From DASUFE01 sp036274675 (GTDB lineage: Bacteria; Pseudomonadota; Gammaproteobacteria; HTCC5015), in contig DASUFE010000005.1 of assembly GCA_036274675.1 (NCBI GenBank), positions 1 to 35,357 on the forward strand: a stretch of DNA of 35,357 bases, read 5' to 3'. The notes beneath the pieces are model-generated. The model was not told the DNA's origin, ran no database searches, and saw only the letters and a program-made list of their open reading frames with translations. The position numbers and the translations under genes are program-made. Of the stretch, positions 8,646-18,162 are shown piece by piece; position 1 is the first letter of the stretch; every line of letters begins with the position of its first letter.

Positions 8646-9446
8646 CAGACTGGGATCCGTCGTCTTAATAATAAGGAAGTGTCAGCACGCCGGGCAGCGG
8701 CGCTACCGTATTATGCTAAAAACGGATGACATTGCCAAATTTGACTCCGGACTCCCCCATATGCGGGATCGCTCCGGAAACGGGGCGTCCTCCGGTTCTG
8801 GCTGCCGATCACGCGGCCACCCTGATTGCCGGCTTTGTATGTACTAAATCCTGGCGCTCTTGTCCCGCAAAAGACTATGCAATGCGGATTCCTGCTGGCA
8901 CTCGTCCGGGCCGGCGCCTGGGCAGTTGAAGCTGCCGATCCAACTGTTCGAGAAGAACACTTTCGGATCACTGTCCGCTCAAGTACCGGCGCAAGCTAAT
9001 AGGCTGCTCGCAGCAGACTTATCGATGCCGCCTCCGCTCCTGAAATTTTTTTGTCCGCACATTGCGGATGCAACACAGACTCCATATCCCGGGCGCCCGC
9101 ACCACACTGCACTTTATTTCTCCTGAATCATATTCACATTGAAATAAACGATTGAGCGCTCCTTGGCGAGCGCGTGTTGTGGCCTGCGCATGGGCGCAAG
9201 GAGAAACCATGAACGAAATTGCATGGTAATGCCATTGACTCCGTTCATCGACTCGACCCCAACATACTCACCGGTTAAGGATATTGCGTGGAAACGGGCA
9301 GCGGCCTCGAAGCGGGATTGCGCTGTTCTGAGACCCGGGACGCCGGGATTTGAGGCAGGCTCACGCAACACTGTCCGGTATAACCCTCTACCTGAGGAAG
9401 CGGGTGTCGTGTTAAAGTGCCGCGGCCTGCGGATCGGAACTATTCC
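8646..9446. other. Gene-poor 800-bp intergenic region
   Basis: No recognisable gene, RNA or mobile element lies between the divergent lytic transglycosylase and purC genes. Short frames on both strands have no family-like sequence. Seen features: a hairpin with perfect 6-bp arms, GCGCTC/GAGCGC, at 9156-9173, and a 40-codon frame at 8877-8999 (plus) whose start looks weakly signal-peptide-like. The segment around 8720-8775 vaguely resembles decayed interspersed repeat sequence. The stretch may be a decayed gene, but nothing allows me to name one. Confidence 0.5.
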
Positions 9447-10328
9447 ATGTCACAAGGACTTCATACCACCAATCTGACCAGCCTGCCCCTGCTCGGGCGC
9501 GGCAAGGTGCGCGACCTCTACCGTATTGACGAGGACCGGATGCTGATCGTCACCACCGACCGCCTGTCGGCCTTCGACGTGGTCATGCCGCAACCCATAC
9601 CCGGCAAGGGACGCATCCTGGCGGAAATCTCGAATTTCTGGTTCCACAAGCTCGCCCACATCGTTCCGAACCATCTGCTGTCGCTGCCCTTGCGGGATAT
9701 CCTGAGCGCGGACGAAATCGCACTGCTCGACGGCCGCGCCATTGCCGTAAAGAAAGTCAAACCGCTGCCGGTGGAAGCGGTGGTTCGCGGCTACCTGATC
9801 GGCTCAGGCTGGAAGGACTATAAAGTTTCAGGATCCGTATGCGGCATCAAACTGCCCGAGGGCCTGCGGCAGGCCTCGCAACTGCCGCGCCCGATCTTCA
9901 CGCCCGCCACCAAGGCCGCCATCGGGGCGCACGATGAGAACATCTCTTATGAAGAAGTCGTGAAACTGATCGGCGCGGAACTCGCGGCCCGGGTGCGCGA
10001 TATCAGCGTGCGGCTGTACTCCGAAGCCGCGAACTACGCATTGACGCGCGGCATCATCATTGCCGATACCAAATTCGAATTCGGGCTGGATGAAAACGGC
10101 CAGTTGCTCCTGATCGACGAAGCGCTGACGCCGGACTCTTCAAGGTTCTGGCCGGTTGACCAGTACCGCGTGGACGCCAGCCCGCCGAGTTTCGACAAAC
10201 AGTTCGTGCGCGACTATCTGGAAACGCTCGACTGGAACAAGGCCGCTCCCGGTCCGGAACTGCCGCCGCTGATCGTCCAGCGGACGGCGGAAAAATATCG
10301 CGAAGCGTTGCGCAGGCTCACCGCCTGA
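9447..10328 (+). CDS. purC: Phosphoribosylaminoimidazole-succinocarboxamide synthase
   Basis: SAICAR synthetase, the purine-pathway enzyme joining CAIR and aspartate using ATP. The protein has 293 residues from ATG 9447. A longer frame begins at 9417, but the extra ten residues are not family-like. Family landmarks are LLGRGKVRDLY (ATP-binding glycine-rich start), LSAFDVVMPQPIPGKG, VEAVVRGYL, GSGWKDY, IADTKFEFG and LLIDEALTPDSSRFW. The ~290-residue length places it in the longer SAICAR synthetase class, unlike the ~237-residue E. coli form. It is followed after 7 bp by bioD on the same strand, so the two are probably cotranscribed although their pathways differ. Confidence 0.96.
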   Translation: MSQGLHTTNLTSLPLLGRGKVRDLYRIDEDRMLIVTTDRLSAFDVVMPQPIPGKGRILAEISNFWFHKLAHIVPNHLLSLPLRDILSADEIALLDGRAIAVKKVKPLPVEAVVRGYLIGSGWKDYKVSGSVCGIKLPEGLRQASQLPRPIFTPATKAAIGAHDENISYEEVVKLIGAELAARVRDISVRLYSEAANYALTRGIIIADTKFEFGLDENGQLLLIDEALTPDSSRFWPVDQYRVDASPPSFDKQFVRDYLETLDWNKAAPGPELPPLIVQRTAEKYREALRRLTA

Positions 10329-10335
10329 AGCACTC

Positions 10336-11028
10336 ATGGGCGCACGCAAACCACAGGGTTATTTCATCACCGGCACCGACACCGGAGTCGGCAAAACGCT
10401 GGTCGGCGCCGCCCTGACCCGCATGCTCGCCGCAGCGGGCCTTGACGTGCAGCCGCGCAAACCGGTGGAAACCGGCTGCCGGCTCGAGAATGGTGAATTG
10501 ATACCGGCGGACGGTCTGGCTTATTTCCATGCCGCGGCGCGCGCCGTGACCCTGTCGATCATCACGCCCTACCGCTTCGGCCCGGCGGTGTCGGCGGAGC
10601 GCGCGGCGCTACTGTCCGGCACGCCGCTCAACCTGCAGCTGCTCGCGACCGCCGCCCGCTGGGGCACGCGAACCGACAGTTTCCTGATCGTGGAAGGCGC
10701 CGGCGGTTTCTATTCACCGCTCTGCCACGACGGTTCCTGCGCCGACCTGGCCCGCGAGCTGCGCCTGCCCGTACTGCTGGTCGCCGCGGACCGGCTCGGC
10801 TGCCTCAACCATATCCGGCTGACGCTGGATGCGATCGCGAAATACAGGCTGACCGCCGCAGCTATCATCCTGAACGGCCTTGAGGAAACCACTCCGCCCG
10901 AACTCGACAATGCAGCGGACTTGCGGCAGCTGACCGATTGTCCGGTGATTCGGATCGACCACAAGCCCACCCCGCAACAACTCCAAACCAGCCTGCAGCC
11001 GCTAATGAAGTTGCTGCTTTCAAAGTAG
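10336..11028 (+). CDS. bioD: Dethiobiotin synthetase
   Basis: ATP-dependent ring closure of 7,8-diaminopelargonate with CO2 to give dethiobiotin, the penultimate step of biotin synthesis. The 230-residue protein has the Walker A loop GTDTGVGKT (13-21), a substrate-binding lysine region RKPVETGC, and the VEGAGGFYSPL motif near residue 119. It has the normal length of ~225. No other bio genes are in the window, so bioD is separated from bioA/B/F/C here and is coupled to purC instead. The ribosome site is weak. A hairpin-forming repeat follows the stop codon and could act as its terminator. Confidence 0.93.
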   Translation: MGARKPQGYFITGTDTGVGKTLVGAALTRMLAAAGLDVQPRKPVETGCRLENGELIPADGLAYFHAAARAVTLSIITPYRFGPAVSAERAALLSGTPLNLQLLATAARWGTRTDSFLIVEGAGGFYSPLCHDGSCADLARELRLPVLLVAADRLGCLNHIRLTLDAIAKYRLTAAAIILNGLEETTPPELDNAADLRQLTDCPVIRIDHKPTPQQLQTSLQPLMKLLLSK

Positions 11029-11032
11029 TAAG

Positions 11033-11062
11033 CCCAACAACCCCTAAATGAATCTTGTTGGG
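11033..11062. repeat. Hairpin repeat after bioD
   Basis: Perfect 8-bp arms, CCCAACAA (11033-11040) and TTGTTGGG (11055-11062), begin 5 bp after the bioD stop. The following bases (GGTTCGCAGGCTCATCCCTACC) resemble a family of GTTGGGGTTCGCAAGCTCA-type dispersed repeats often seen downstream of genes in proteobacteria. It has no poly-T run, so it is a weak terminator at best. The family assignment is from memory. Confidence 0.5.
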
Positions 11063-11125
11063 GTTCGCAGGCTCATCCCTACCTACGCACCGCTTGCATA
11101 GTTAGCATCCCCCTGCCCTTCGGGC

Positions 11126-11150
11126 ATCCCCCTTCGGAACGAAGGGGGAT
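11126..11150. terminator. Strong hairpin between convergent bioD and pyk
   Basis: Perfect 10-bp arms, ATCCCCCTTC and GAAGGGGGAT, around a 5-nt loop in the 270-bp convergent gap between bioD (plus) and pyk (minus). No T-tract follows on either strand, so it may stabilise transcript ends rather than terminate on its own. The rest of the gap up to 11298 holds nothing I recognise. Confidence 0.45.
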
Positions 11151-11298
11151 CAAGAGAAGTATGATTCACGGGTTAAATCAGAGTCGGCAGCGCGAAGATG
11201 CGCCGGGCGAAACCCCGCGTAAAATCGATCACGTAACGGACGCCCGCACGGATGCAGGCGCCAGGCGTGAAGCAGGAGCCAGAAGCGGGAGCTGTGAG

Positions 11299-12756
11299 CT
11301 AGGCGTCGACCTCGCCTTGTGGCTTCACCATATTTCCCACCTCCACGATCTTCATCGCATTGGTGGCGCCATGGGTGCCCATCAGGTCGCCCTTCGTGAT
11401 GATGGCGAGGTCGCCGTCCTTGAGCGCGTTATGCTCCTTCAGCAGGTTCACCGCCACCAGATTGGCCGTGGCATGTTCGGTGAAAAGTTTGCCCAGCTTC
11501 AGAGGCTGCACGCCGCGATACAGGCACATCCGGCCCATCGTGTGTTCGTGCCGGGTCAACGCGTAGATCGGAATGGCGGAACTGATGCGCGACATCGACA
11601 AGGCAGTGGTGCCCGATTCGGTGAGCGCGATGATGGCCTTCACCCGCAGGTGATTGGCCGCATACATGGTGGACAGCGCGATGGTTTCGCTGACATTCTG
11701 GAAGCGCGTGTTCAGGCGGTGGGTCGAGGTGGTGGCCTCGGGCTCCTTCTCGACGCTGGAGCAGATACGTGACACGGCTTCAATGACCTTGACGGGGTGT
11801 TTGCCCGAGGCGGTTTCCGCGGACAACATCACCGCGTCGGTGCCATCGAGCACCGCGTTCGCCACGTCGAACACTTCGGCGCGGGTCGGAATCGGGTTCT
11901 CGATCATGGATTCCATCATCTGGGTCGCGGTAATGACCACGCGGTTGTGGTTGCGCGCCAGATTGATCAGGCGTTTCTGCCAGGCCGGCAGCTCGGCGTC
12001 ACCGATCTCGACACCCAGATCGCCACGGGCGACCATGATGCCGTCGGAAGCCTGGATAATATCGTCAATCACCTGCAGCGCTTCAAAGCGCTCAATCTTG
12101 GCAATGATGCCGCCCTTGCCCCCTTCCTTCTCCAGCAGCCGGCGGGCTTCGTGCACATCATCGGCACTGCGCGGGAAGGAAATCGCGAGATAATGACAGC
12201 CGATCTGGGCCGCGGTCTTGATATCCTGCTTGTCTTTCTCGGTGATCGCGGGCGCGGACAGGCCGCCGCCGCGCAGATTGATGCCCTTGTTATTCGACAG
12301 AATGCCGGGGACCGTAACCACGGTATGGATTTCATTGCCCTTGACCATGGTCACCCTCAATTCGAGGCGCCCGTCGTCGAGCATCAGTTCATTACCCGCG
12401 ACTACGTCCTTGGGCAGCGCCTTGTAAGTCACGCCTACGCGTTGCTGGTTACCGGCGTTGGGATCGAGCCCGGCGTCAAGGATAAAAGCATCACCCTCGT
12501 TCAGAGTAATGGGGCCGTTGGCGAACTTGTCGATGCGGATCTTGGGACCCTGCAGATCCACCAGGATGCCGACCGGGCGGCCCACTTCGGCCGCGCATTG
12601 GCGCACCAGCTCGGCGCGGCGGATATGATCCTGCGCCACCCCGTGCGAGAAGTTGAGGCGCACAATATCGACTCCGGCCTTGATGAGTTTTTTAAGGACC
12701 GCGGCTTCGTTGGTCGCCGGCCCGAGAGTCGCCACAATTTTGGTACGTCTTAACAT
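11299..12756 (-). CDS. pyk: Pyruvate kinase
   Basis: Final glycolytic step: phosphoenolpyruvate plus ADP to pyruvate plus ATP. The 485-residue protein starts RRTKIVATLGPAT and has the substrate motif RLNFSHG, the active-site segment IIAKIERFEA, the signature MVARGDLGVEIG, and VITATQMMESMIENPIPTRAEV. A full C-terminal domain is present. I chose ATG 12756 because AGGGA lies 6 nt upstream; the frame itself extends to 12774. It begins 14 bp after the pgk stop and is the last gene of the tkt-gap-pgk-pyk series, so it is most likely transcribed with pgk. Confidence 0.96.
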   Translation of the reverse strand: MLRRTKIVATLGPATNEAAVLKKLIKAGVDIVRLNFSHGVAQDHIRRAELVRQCAAEVGRPVGILVDLQGPKIRIDKFANGPITLNEGDAFILDAGLDPNAGNQQRVGVTYKALPKDVVAGNELMLDDGRLELRVTMVKGNEIHTVVTVPGILSNNKGINLRGGGLSAPAITEKDKQDIKTAAQIGCHYLAISFPRSADDVHEARRLLEKEGGKGGIIAKIERFEALQVIDDIIQASDGIMVARGDLGVEIGDAELPAWQKRLINLARNHNRVVITATQMMESMIENPIPTRAEVFDVANAVLDGTDAVMLSAETASGKHPVKVIEAVSRICSSVEKEPEATTSTHRLNTRFQNVSETIALSTMYAANHLRVKAIIALTESGTTALSMSRISSAIPIYALTRHEHTMGRMCLYRGVQPLKLGKLFTEHATANLVAVNLLKEHNALKDGDLAIITKGDLMGTHGATNAMKIVEVGNMVKPQGEVDA

Positions 12757-12770
12757 GTGATCCCTTAGTC

Positions 12771-13952
12771 TCAACCCTTCGCGCGTTGCTCGAGCATTTC
12801 AACAGCCGGCAGTTTCTTGCCTTCCAGGAACTCCAGGAAAGCGCCGCCGCCGGTGGAAATGTAGGATATCTGGTCCGCCACGCCGTATTTGTCGATCGCC
12901 GCCAGCGTGTCGCCGCCGCCCGCGATGGAGAAAGCATCCGACTCGGCGATCGCCTTGGCCAGCGCTTTGGTGCCCTCGCCGAACTGGTCGAACTCGAACA
13001 CGCCGACCGGGCCGTTCCAGACGATGGTGCCCGCCTTTTTCAATATTCCGGCCAACTGCGCCGACGTCGCGGGCCCGATATCGAAAATCATGTCGTCCGC
13101 CTTCACGGCCGCGACGGCTTTCAATTCCGCCTTGGCGGTTTCGGAGAATTCCTTGCCGGTAACCACATCCTGCGGAACCGGGATATCGGCGCCGCGCTGC
13201 TTGGCATCGGCGCTCAATTTCTTCGCGGTATCGATCAATTCCGCTTCATTCAGGGACTTGCCGATCGCATGGCCCGCGGCCGCAATAAAGGTATTGGCGA
13301 TGCCGCCGCCGACGATCAACTGATCCACGACCTTGGACAAGGATTCAAGAACGGTCAGCTTGGTGGAAACCTTGGAGCCGCCGACGATCGCCACCAGCGG
13401 CCGCTTGGGCTTGGCCAGCGCGCGTTCCAGCGCATCGAGTTCCTGCGTCAGCAGGATGCCGGCCGCCGCCACCGGGGCATGCACGCCGACACCATGGGTC
13501 GAGGCTTCCGCGCGGTGCGCGGTACCGAAGGCGTCCATCACGAACACATCGCAGAGCGCGGCGTACTGCTTCGCCAGCTCTTCCTTGTTCTTCTTCTCGC
13601 CTTTGTTGAAACGCACGTTCTCGAACAGCACGAGGTCGCCATTGTTGAGTTGCGGGGCCTTCGTCAGGTAATCGTTCACGAGCGGAACTTTCTTGCCGAG
13701 CAGTTTCGACAGCACATCCGCCACCGGCTTCATCGAGTTCTCTGCGCTGAACACGCCCTCCTCCGGGCGGCCCAGGTGCGACATCAGCATGACCTTCGCG
13801 CCTTTCTTAAGCGCATATTCGACGGTCGGCATCGACGCGCGGATACGCGTGTCGCTGGTGACTTTGCCGTCTTTCACCGGCACGTTGAGGTCGGCGCGGA
13901 TAAGCACCCGCTTGCCCGCGAGGTCGAGATCAGTCGCTCTGATGAATGCCAT
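12771..13952 (-). CDS. pgk: Phosphoglycerate kinase
   Basis: Transfers phosphate between 1,3-bisphosphoglycerate and ADP; in the Calvin cycle it runs in reverse. The 393-residue, two-domain protein has VLIRADLNVPVKDG near the start, LMSHLGRPE, FENVRFNKGEKKN, VDAFGTAHRAEAST (here MDAFGTAHR), VGGSKVSTKL, WNGPVGVFEF and the nucleotide motif GGGDTLAAI near the C-terminus. AGGA lies about 9 nt upstream of the ATG. It is between gap (upstream, with a terminator hairpin between) and pyk (14 bp downstream). Confidence 0.97.
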   Translation of the reverse strand: MAFIRATDLDLAGKRVLIRADLNVPVKDGKVTSDTRIRASMPTVEYALKKGAKVMLMSHLGRPEEGVFSAENSMKPVADVLSKLLGKKVPLVNDYLTKAPQLNNGDLVLFENVRFNKGEKKNKEELAKQYAALCDVFVMDAFGTAHRAEASTHGVGVHAPVAAAGILLTQELDALERALAKPKRPLVAIVGGSKVSTKLTVLESLSKVVDQLIVGGGIANTFIAAAGHAIGKSLNEAELIDTAKKLSADAKQRGADIPVPQDVVTGKEFSETAKAELKAVAAVKADDMIFDIGPATSAQLAGILKKAGTIVWNGPVGVFEFDQFGEGTKALAKAIAESDAFSIAGGGDTLAAIDKYGVADQISYISTGGGAFLEFLEGKKLPAVEMLEQRAKG

Positions 13953-14131
13953 GTTCGAAATCCTACTTATAAAAATTTTAAAGCCGCGTTGGTTCGGGCG
14001 GCACAGGGAGGCGCCGCCATTTCCAAACGCCCAAAGCGCTTGGAATGAAGCAAAGCCCCGATGTATAACAGGGGCACGCCTTTTGCTTTACGTCTCTGAG
14101 AATTCAAGGATGAATTATTCAGAGCTTCCCT

Positions 14132-14165
14132 AACAACAAAAACAAGGCGCGGTAAGAACCGCGCC
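14132..14165 (-). terminator. Intrinsic terminator after gap
   Basis: On the minus strand the hairpin GGCGCGGT-TCTT-ACCGCGCC (14165-14146) is followed by a T-rich tract, TTGTTTTTGTTG. It lies 14 bp beyond the gap stop codon. It should end or attenuate transcripts of tkt-gap before pgk-pyk, implying that pgk may have its own promoter in 13953-14130. Confidence 0.85.
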
Positions 14166-14179
14166 CTGTAGTCTTGCGA

Positions 14180-15178
<999 letters not shown>

Positions 15179-15238
15179 GATTTACTCCTGTCTCTGAAAA
15201 TATAATTCTTTTATAAAGCGCTCGTCGCCGGCGCTTGT

Positions 15239-17266
15239 TTATAGCAGTGACTGCACGGTTTCCGTCACGTTCTTGACCGTGAAACCGAAGTGCTCGAACA
15301 GCTTCTGGTACGGCGCCGAAATACCGAAGGTGTCGACTCCGATCACCTTGCCGTCGAGGCCCACATACTTGCGCCAGAAATCGGATACACCCGCCTCGAT
15401 CGCCACGCGCTTGCGGACGGCCGACGGCAGCACGGATTCCCGATAGGCTGCATCCTGGCGGTCGAACACCGTGGTCGCCGGCATGGATACGACGCGGATG
15501 CGCCGCCCTTTTTCGTTCAGCTGCCGCGCCGCATCCATCGCGACGCCGACTTCCGAACCGGTCGCCATGATAATGGCCTCGGGATTGGCGACATCCAGCA
15601 GCACGTAGCCGCCGCGCTCGATCTGGGCCAGCTGCTGCGGCGTGCGCTTCTGGAAGGCCGTGTTCTGGCGCGAGGTCGCGATCGCGCTCGGGCCATCGTG
15701 ACGCTCGATCATGTGTTTCCAGGCAACCGCCGTTTCCACGGTATCGCAGGGACGCCACACATCCAGATTGGGTACGTAACGCAAGGTGGCCACCTGCTCC
15801 ACCGCCTGATGGGTGGGGCCGTCTTCGCCGAGGCCGATCGAATCGTGCGAGTACACCATAATTACGGGCAGGTGCATCAGCGCGGCCATGCGCACCGCGT
15901 TGCGCGCATATTCGGAGAACATCAGGAAGGTGCCGCCGTAGGGTATGAAGCCGCCGTGCAGCGCCATGCCGTTCATCATCGCGGTCATGCCGAATTCGCG
16001 CACACCGTAGTGGATATAGTTGCCGTCCGGCACATCGGCCGTCAGCACCTTCGACTTCGACCACTTGGTCAGGTTGGAACTGGTCAGGTCCGCTGAACCG
16101 CCGAGCAGCTCGGGCAGCAAGGGTCCATAACCTTCCAGCGCTCGCTGGGAAGAAGACCGCGTCGGTTCGCTCTTGGCTTCGGTATTCAGTTTTTCGATAA
16201 AGGCCTTGCACTGTTCAGCCCAGTCCTTGGGCAGCTTGCGCTCGATACGGCGCTTGAAGCGCGCGGCCAGTTCCGGGTGCGCCACTTCATAGGCGTCGAA
16301 CAGATTGTTCCATTCCTGCTGGATCTGCGTGCCGCTTTCGCGGGCCGACCAGCCGTCATAAATCTCCTGCGGAATCTCAAAGGGCGGATAGGGCCAGCCC
16401 AGCGCCTGGCGGGCCTTGGCCACCTCGTCCTCGCCGAGGGCCGCGCCGTGGCAGGCGGTCGTGCCCTGCTTGGTCGGCGCGCCGGCGCCGATGATCGTTT
16501 TGCAGCAGATGATCGTCGCCCGCGAAGTTTCAGCCTGCGCCGACTCGATCGCACGCGCCACGGCCTGCGGATCGTGGCCGTCAACGTTCGGGATGACGTG
16601 CCAGCCGTAGCCGGCGAAGCGCTCGGGCACGTTCTCGGTGTACCAGCCGCGCACATCGCCGTCGATGGAGACGTTGTTGTCGTCGTAGAACACGATCAGC
16701 TTGCCAAGCTTCAAGGTGCCGGCCAGCGAACAGACTTCGTGGGAGATGCCTTCCATCAGGCAGCCGTCGCCCACTATGACATAGGTGTAATGGTCGACCA
16801 CCTTGAAGCCGTCGCGGTTGAACTCGGCGGCCAGGGATTTCTCGGCAATCGCCATGCCCACGGCATTGGCCAGGCCCTGTCCCAGCGGGCCGGTGGTGGT
16901 CTCGACCCCGGGGGTTATCTCATGTTCCGGGTGACCCGCGGTCTTGGAGCCGAACTGGCGGAACTGGCGGATTTCCTCCATCGGCAGGTCGTAGCCCGAC
17001 AAATGCAGCAGCGAATACAGCAGCATCGAGGCATGACCGTTCGACAGCACGAAGCGATCCCGATTGGGCCAGTGCGGATCGGCCGGGTTATGGCGCAGAT
17101 AATCGTTCCACAGCACCTCGGCGAGATCGGCCAGCCCCATCGGGGCGCCGGGATGGCCCGAATTGGCCTTTTGCACCGCATCCATGCTGAGCGCGCGGAT
17201 GGCGTTCGCCAGATGCTTGCGGGACGGCGTTGCGGTTTCCTGTTTTTTTACGGTGTTTTCTAACAT
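15239..17266 (-). CDS. tkt: Transketolase
   Basis: Thiamine-diphosphate enzyme moving two-carbon units between sugar phosphates in the pentose phosphate and Calvin cycles. The 675-residue protein has SMDAVQKANSGHPGAPMG near the N-terminus, the ThDP/Mg motif GDGCLMEGISHEV with DDNNVSIDG, then the pyrimidine-binding domain (GVREFGMTAMMNGMALHGG) and a C-terminal domain ending in FGFTVKNVTETVQSLL. I chose ATG 17266. The frame is open to 17626, but those 120 residues are arginine/proline-rich, non-family sequence overlapping the upstream gene's region. No clear ribosome site precedes the chosen start, so it is moderately certain. First of tkt-gap-pgk-pyk. Confidence 0.95.
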   Translation of the reverse strand: MLENTVKKQETATPSRKHLANAIRALSMDAVQKANSGHPGAPMGLADLAEVLWNDYLRHNPADPHWPNRDRFVLSNGHASMLLYSLLHLSGYDLPMEEIRQFRQFGSKTAGHPEHEITPGVETTTGPLGQGLANAVGMAIAEKSLAAEFNRDGFKVVDHYTYVIVGDGCLMEGISHEVCSLAGTLKLGKLIVFYDDNNVSIDGDVRGWYTENVPERFAGYGWHVIPNVDGHDPQAVARAIESAQAETSRATIICCKTIIGAGAPTKQGTTACHGAALGEDEVAKARQALGWPYPPFEIPQEIYDGWSARESGTQIQQEWNNLFDAYEVAHPELAARFKRRIERKLPKDWAEQCKAFIEKLNTEAKSEPTRSSSQRALEGYGPLLPELLGGSADLTSSNLTKWSKSKVLTADVPDGNYIHYGVREFGMTAMMNGMALHGGFIPYGGTFLMFSEYARNAVRMAALMHLPVIMVYSHDSIGLGEDGPTHQAVEQVATLRYVPNLDVWRPCDTVETAVAWKHMIERHDGPSAIATSRQNTAFQKRTPQQLAQIERGGYVLLDVANPEAIIMATGSEVGVAMDAARQLNEKGRRIRVVSMPATTVFDRQDAAYRESVLPSAVRKRVAIEAGVSDFWRKYVGLDGKVIGVDTFGISAPYQKLFEHFGFTVKNVTETVQSLL

Positions 17267-17387
17267 TTTGAATAGCGTGATGAGGGCAAGACGGCCCCTT
17301 GGCCGTGGCGCGCAATTCTCCCGCAGATGGGTGGAATGAGCAATAGTCGAAACTAAATTTCGCTGTCGCGGTCCGAACGCCCTCGCG

Positions 17388-17948
17388 TTACTTTTTCCAC
17401 TTGATGGAACAGCCGATGCTGGCCGTCTGTTCCCGGGGCCCGTTCCCCGTGGCGGCCACCTGCCGCATGGCCTCGACCAGTTCCCGGCGCACGTTCCCGG
17501 GCGCGGGATCGCGTCCGCCGGCATCCAGGCGGCCGCGATACTGGAGCCGGTAATCCCGGTTGTATCCGAAAAAGTCCGGGGTGCAGACCGCGCCGTAGGC
17601 GCGGGCGACCTCCTGGGTCGCGTCATATAGATAGGGGAATGGATAGTGCAGGCGGGCGGCCTCGGCGCGCATGTTGTCGAAGGAATCCTCCGGATAATCC
17701 GTGGGATCGTTCGACATGATCGCCACGCTGCCGACTCCCGCTTCCCGTAACTCCTGCATATCCTGCACCAGACGCTGCTGGATCGCCTTTACATAGGGGC
17801 AGTGATTGCAGATAAACATGACGATCAGGCCGTTTTGGCCCATGCACTGTTCGAGTGTCCAGCGGTTTCCGTCCACTCCGGGCAGGTCGAAGGCGGGAGC
17901 CTTAAGGTTGAAATCACAAAGGGGTGGTTGCATCAGTGCCATAAACAT
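17388..17948 (-). CDS. Thioredoxin-fold redoxin (PRX-like1/AhpC-TSA type)
   Basis: A 186-residue cytoplasmic redox protein of the peroxiredoxin-like group annotated as thioredoxin family protein. It has the active-site-like FICNHCPYVK (C-x-x-C, around residues 47-50), ISSNDP-type MSNDPTDYPEDS, FPYLYDATQEVARAYGAVCTPDFF with a further cysteine, YRGRLD, and the family ending SIGCSIKWKK. The substrate is unknown. ATG 17948 has GAGG 3 nt upstream; ATG 17942 has it at 9 nt and may be the real start. It lies 121 bp ahead of tkt on the same strand and is divergent from rpoD. Confidence 0.85.
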   Translation of the reverse strand: MFMALMQPPLCDFNLKAPAFDLPGVDGNRWTLEQCMGQNGLIVMFICNHCPYVKAIQQRLVQDMQELREAGVGSVAIMSNDPTDYPEDSFDNMRAEAARLHYPFPYLYDATQEVARAYGAVCTPDFFGYNRDYRLQYRGRLDAGGRDPAPGNVRRELVEAMRQVAATGNGPREQTASIGCSIKWKK

Positions 17949-17987
17949 AGTCCTCGTAAAAAAAACGAAAAAATTTTCGGTCTAAAC

Positions 17988-18015
17988 TTGCCAATTCCGA
18001 AAAACCTACTAAATA
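17988..18015 (+). promoter_or_regulatory. Candidate sigma-70 promoter for rpoD
   Basis: TTGCCA (17988-17993), a 16-nt spacer, then TAAATA (18010-18015), about 150 bp upstream of the rpoD start. This is a reasonable but not strong match. The remainder of the leader contains an inverted repeat at 18082-18096 (TGCCTA-TTT-TAGGCA) and a T-run at 18110-18116, which could influence transcription. Confidence 0.35.
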
Positions 18016-18081
18016 GAGTGCCGTGCCGAGCGATTCTCCTCGTCCCTTATAACTCCCCGACTGCCGGGCAGGCGGGGAAAA

Positions 18082-18096
18082 TGCCTATTTTAGGCA
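18082..18096. repeat. Inverted repeat in rpoD leader
   Basis: Perfect 6-bp arms, TGCCTA and TAGGCA, around TTT, followed 14 nt later by a run of seven T. It may be an operator or a small leader hairpin. No known binding protein is suggested. Confidence 0.3.
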
Positions 18097-18162
18097 GTAA
18101 TCTCAGGATTTTTTTACGATTTTTACCATCTCAACCCATACTGATCCCAAACCTATATATCC

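Noticed and set aside
8877..8999. 40-codon frame with a weakly signal-like start
   Set aside because: No ribosome site, no family match and too short to support; noted only within the intergenic entry.
12786..14048. 420-codon plus-strand frame opposite pgk
   Set aside because: A shadow caused by GC-rich codon bias; pgk on the minus strand is complete with all motifs.
17267..17626. N-terminal extension of transketolase
   Set aside because: 120 residues of Arg/Pro/Ser-rich sequence overlapping the redoxin gene's region; family start is at 17266.
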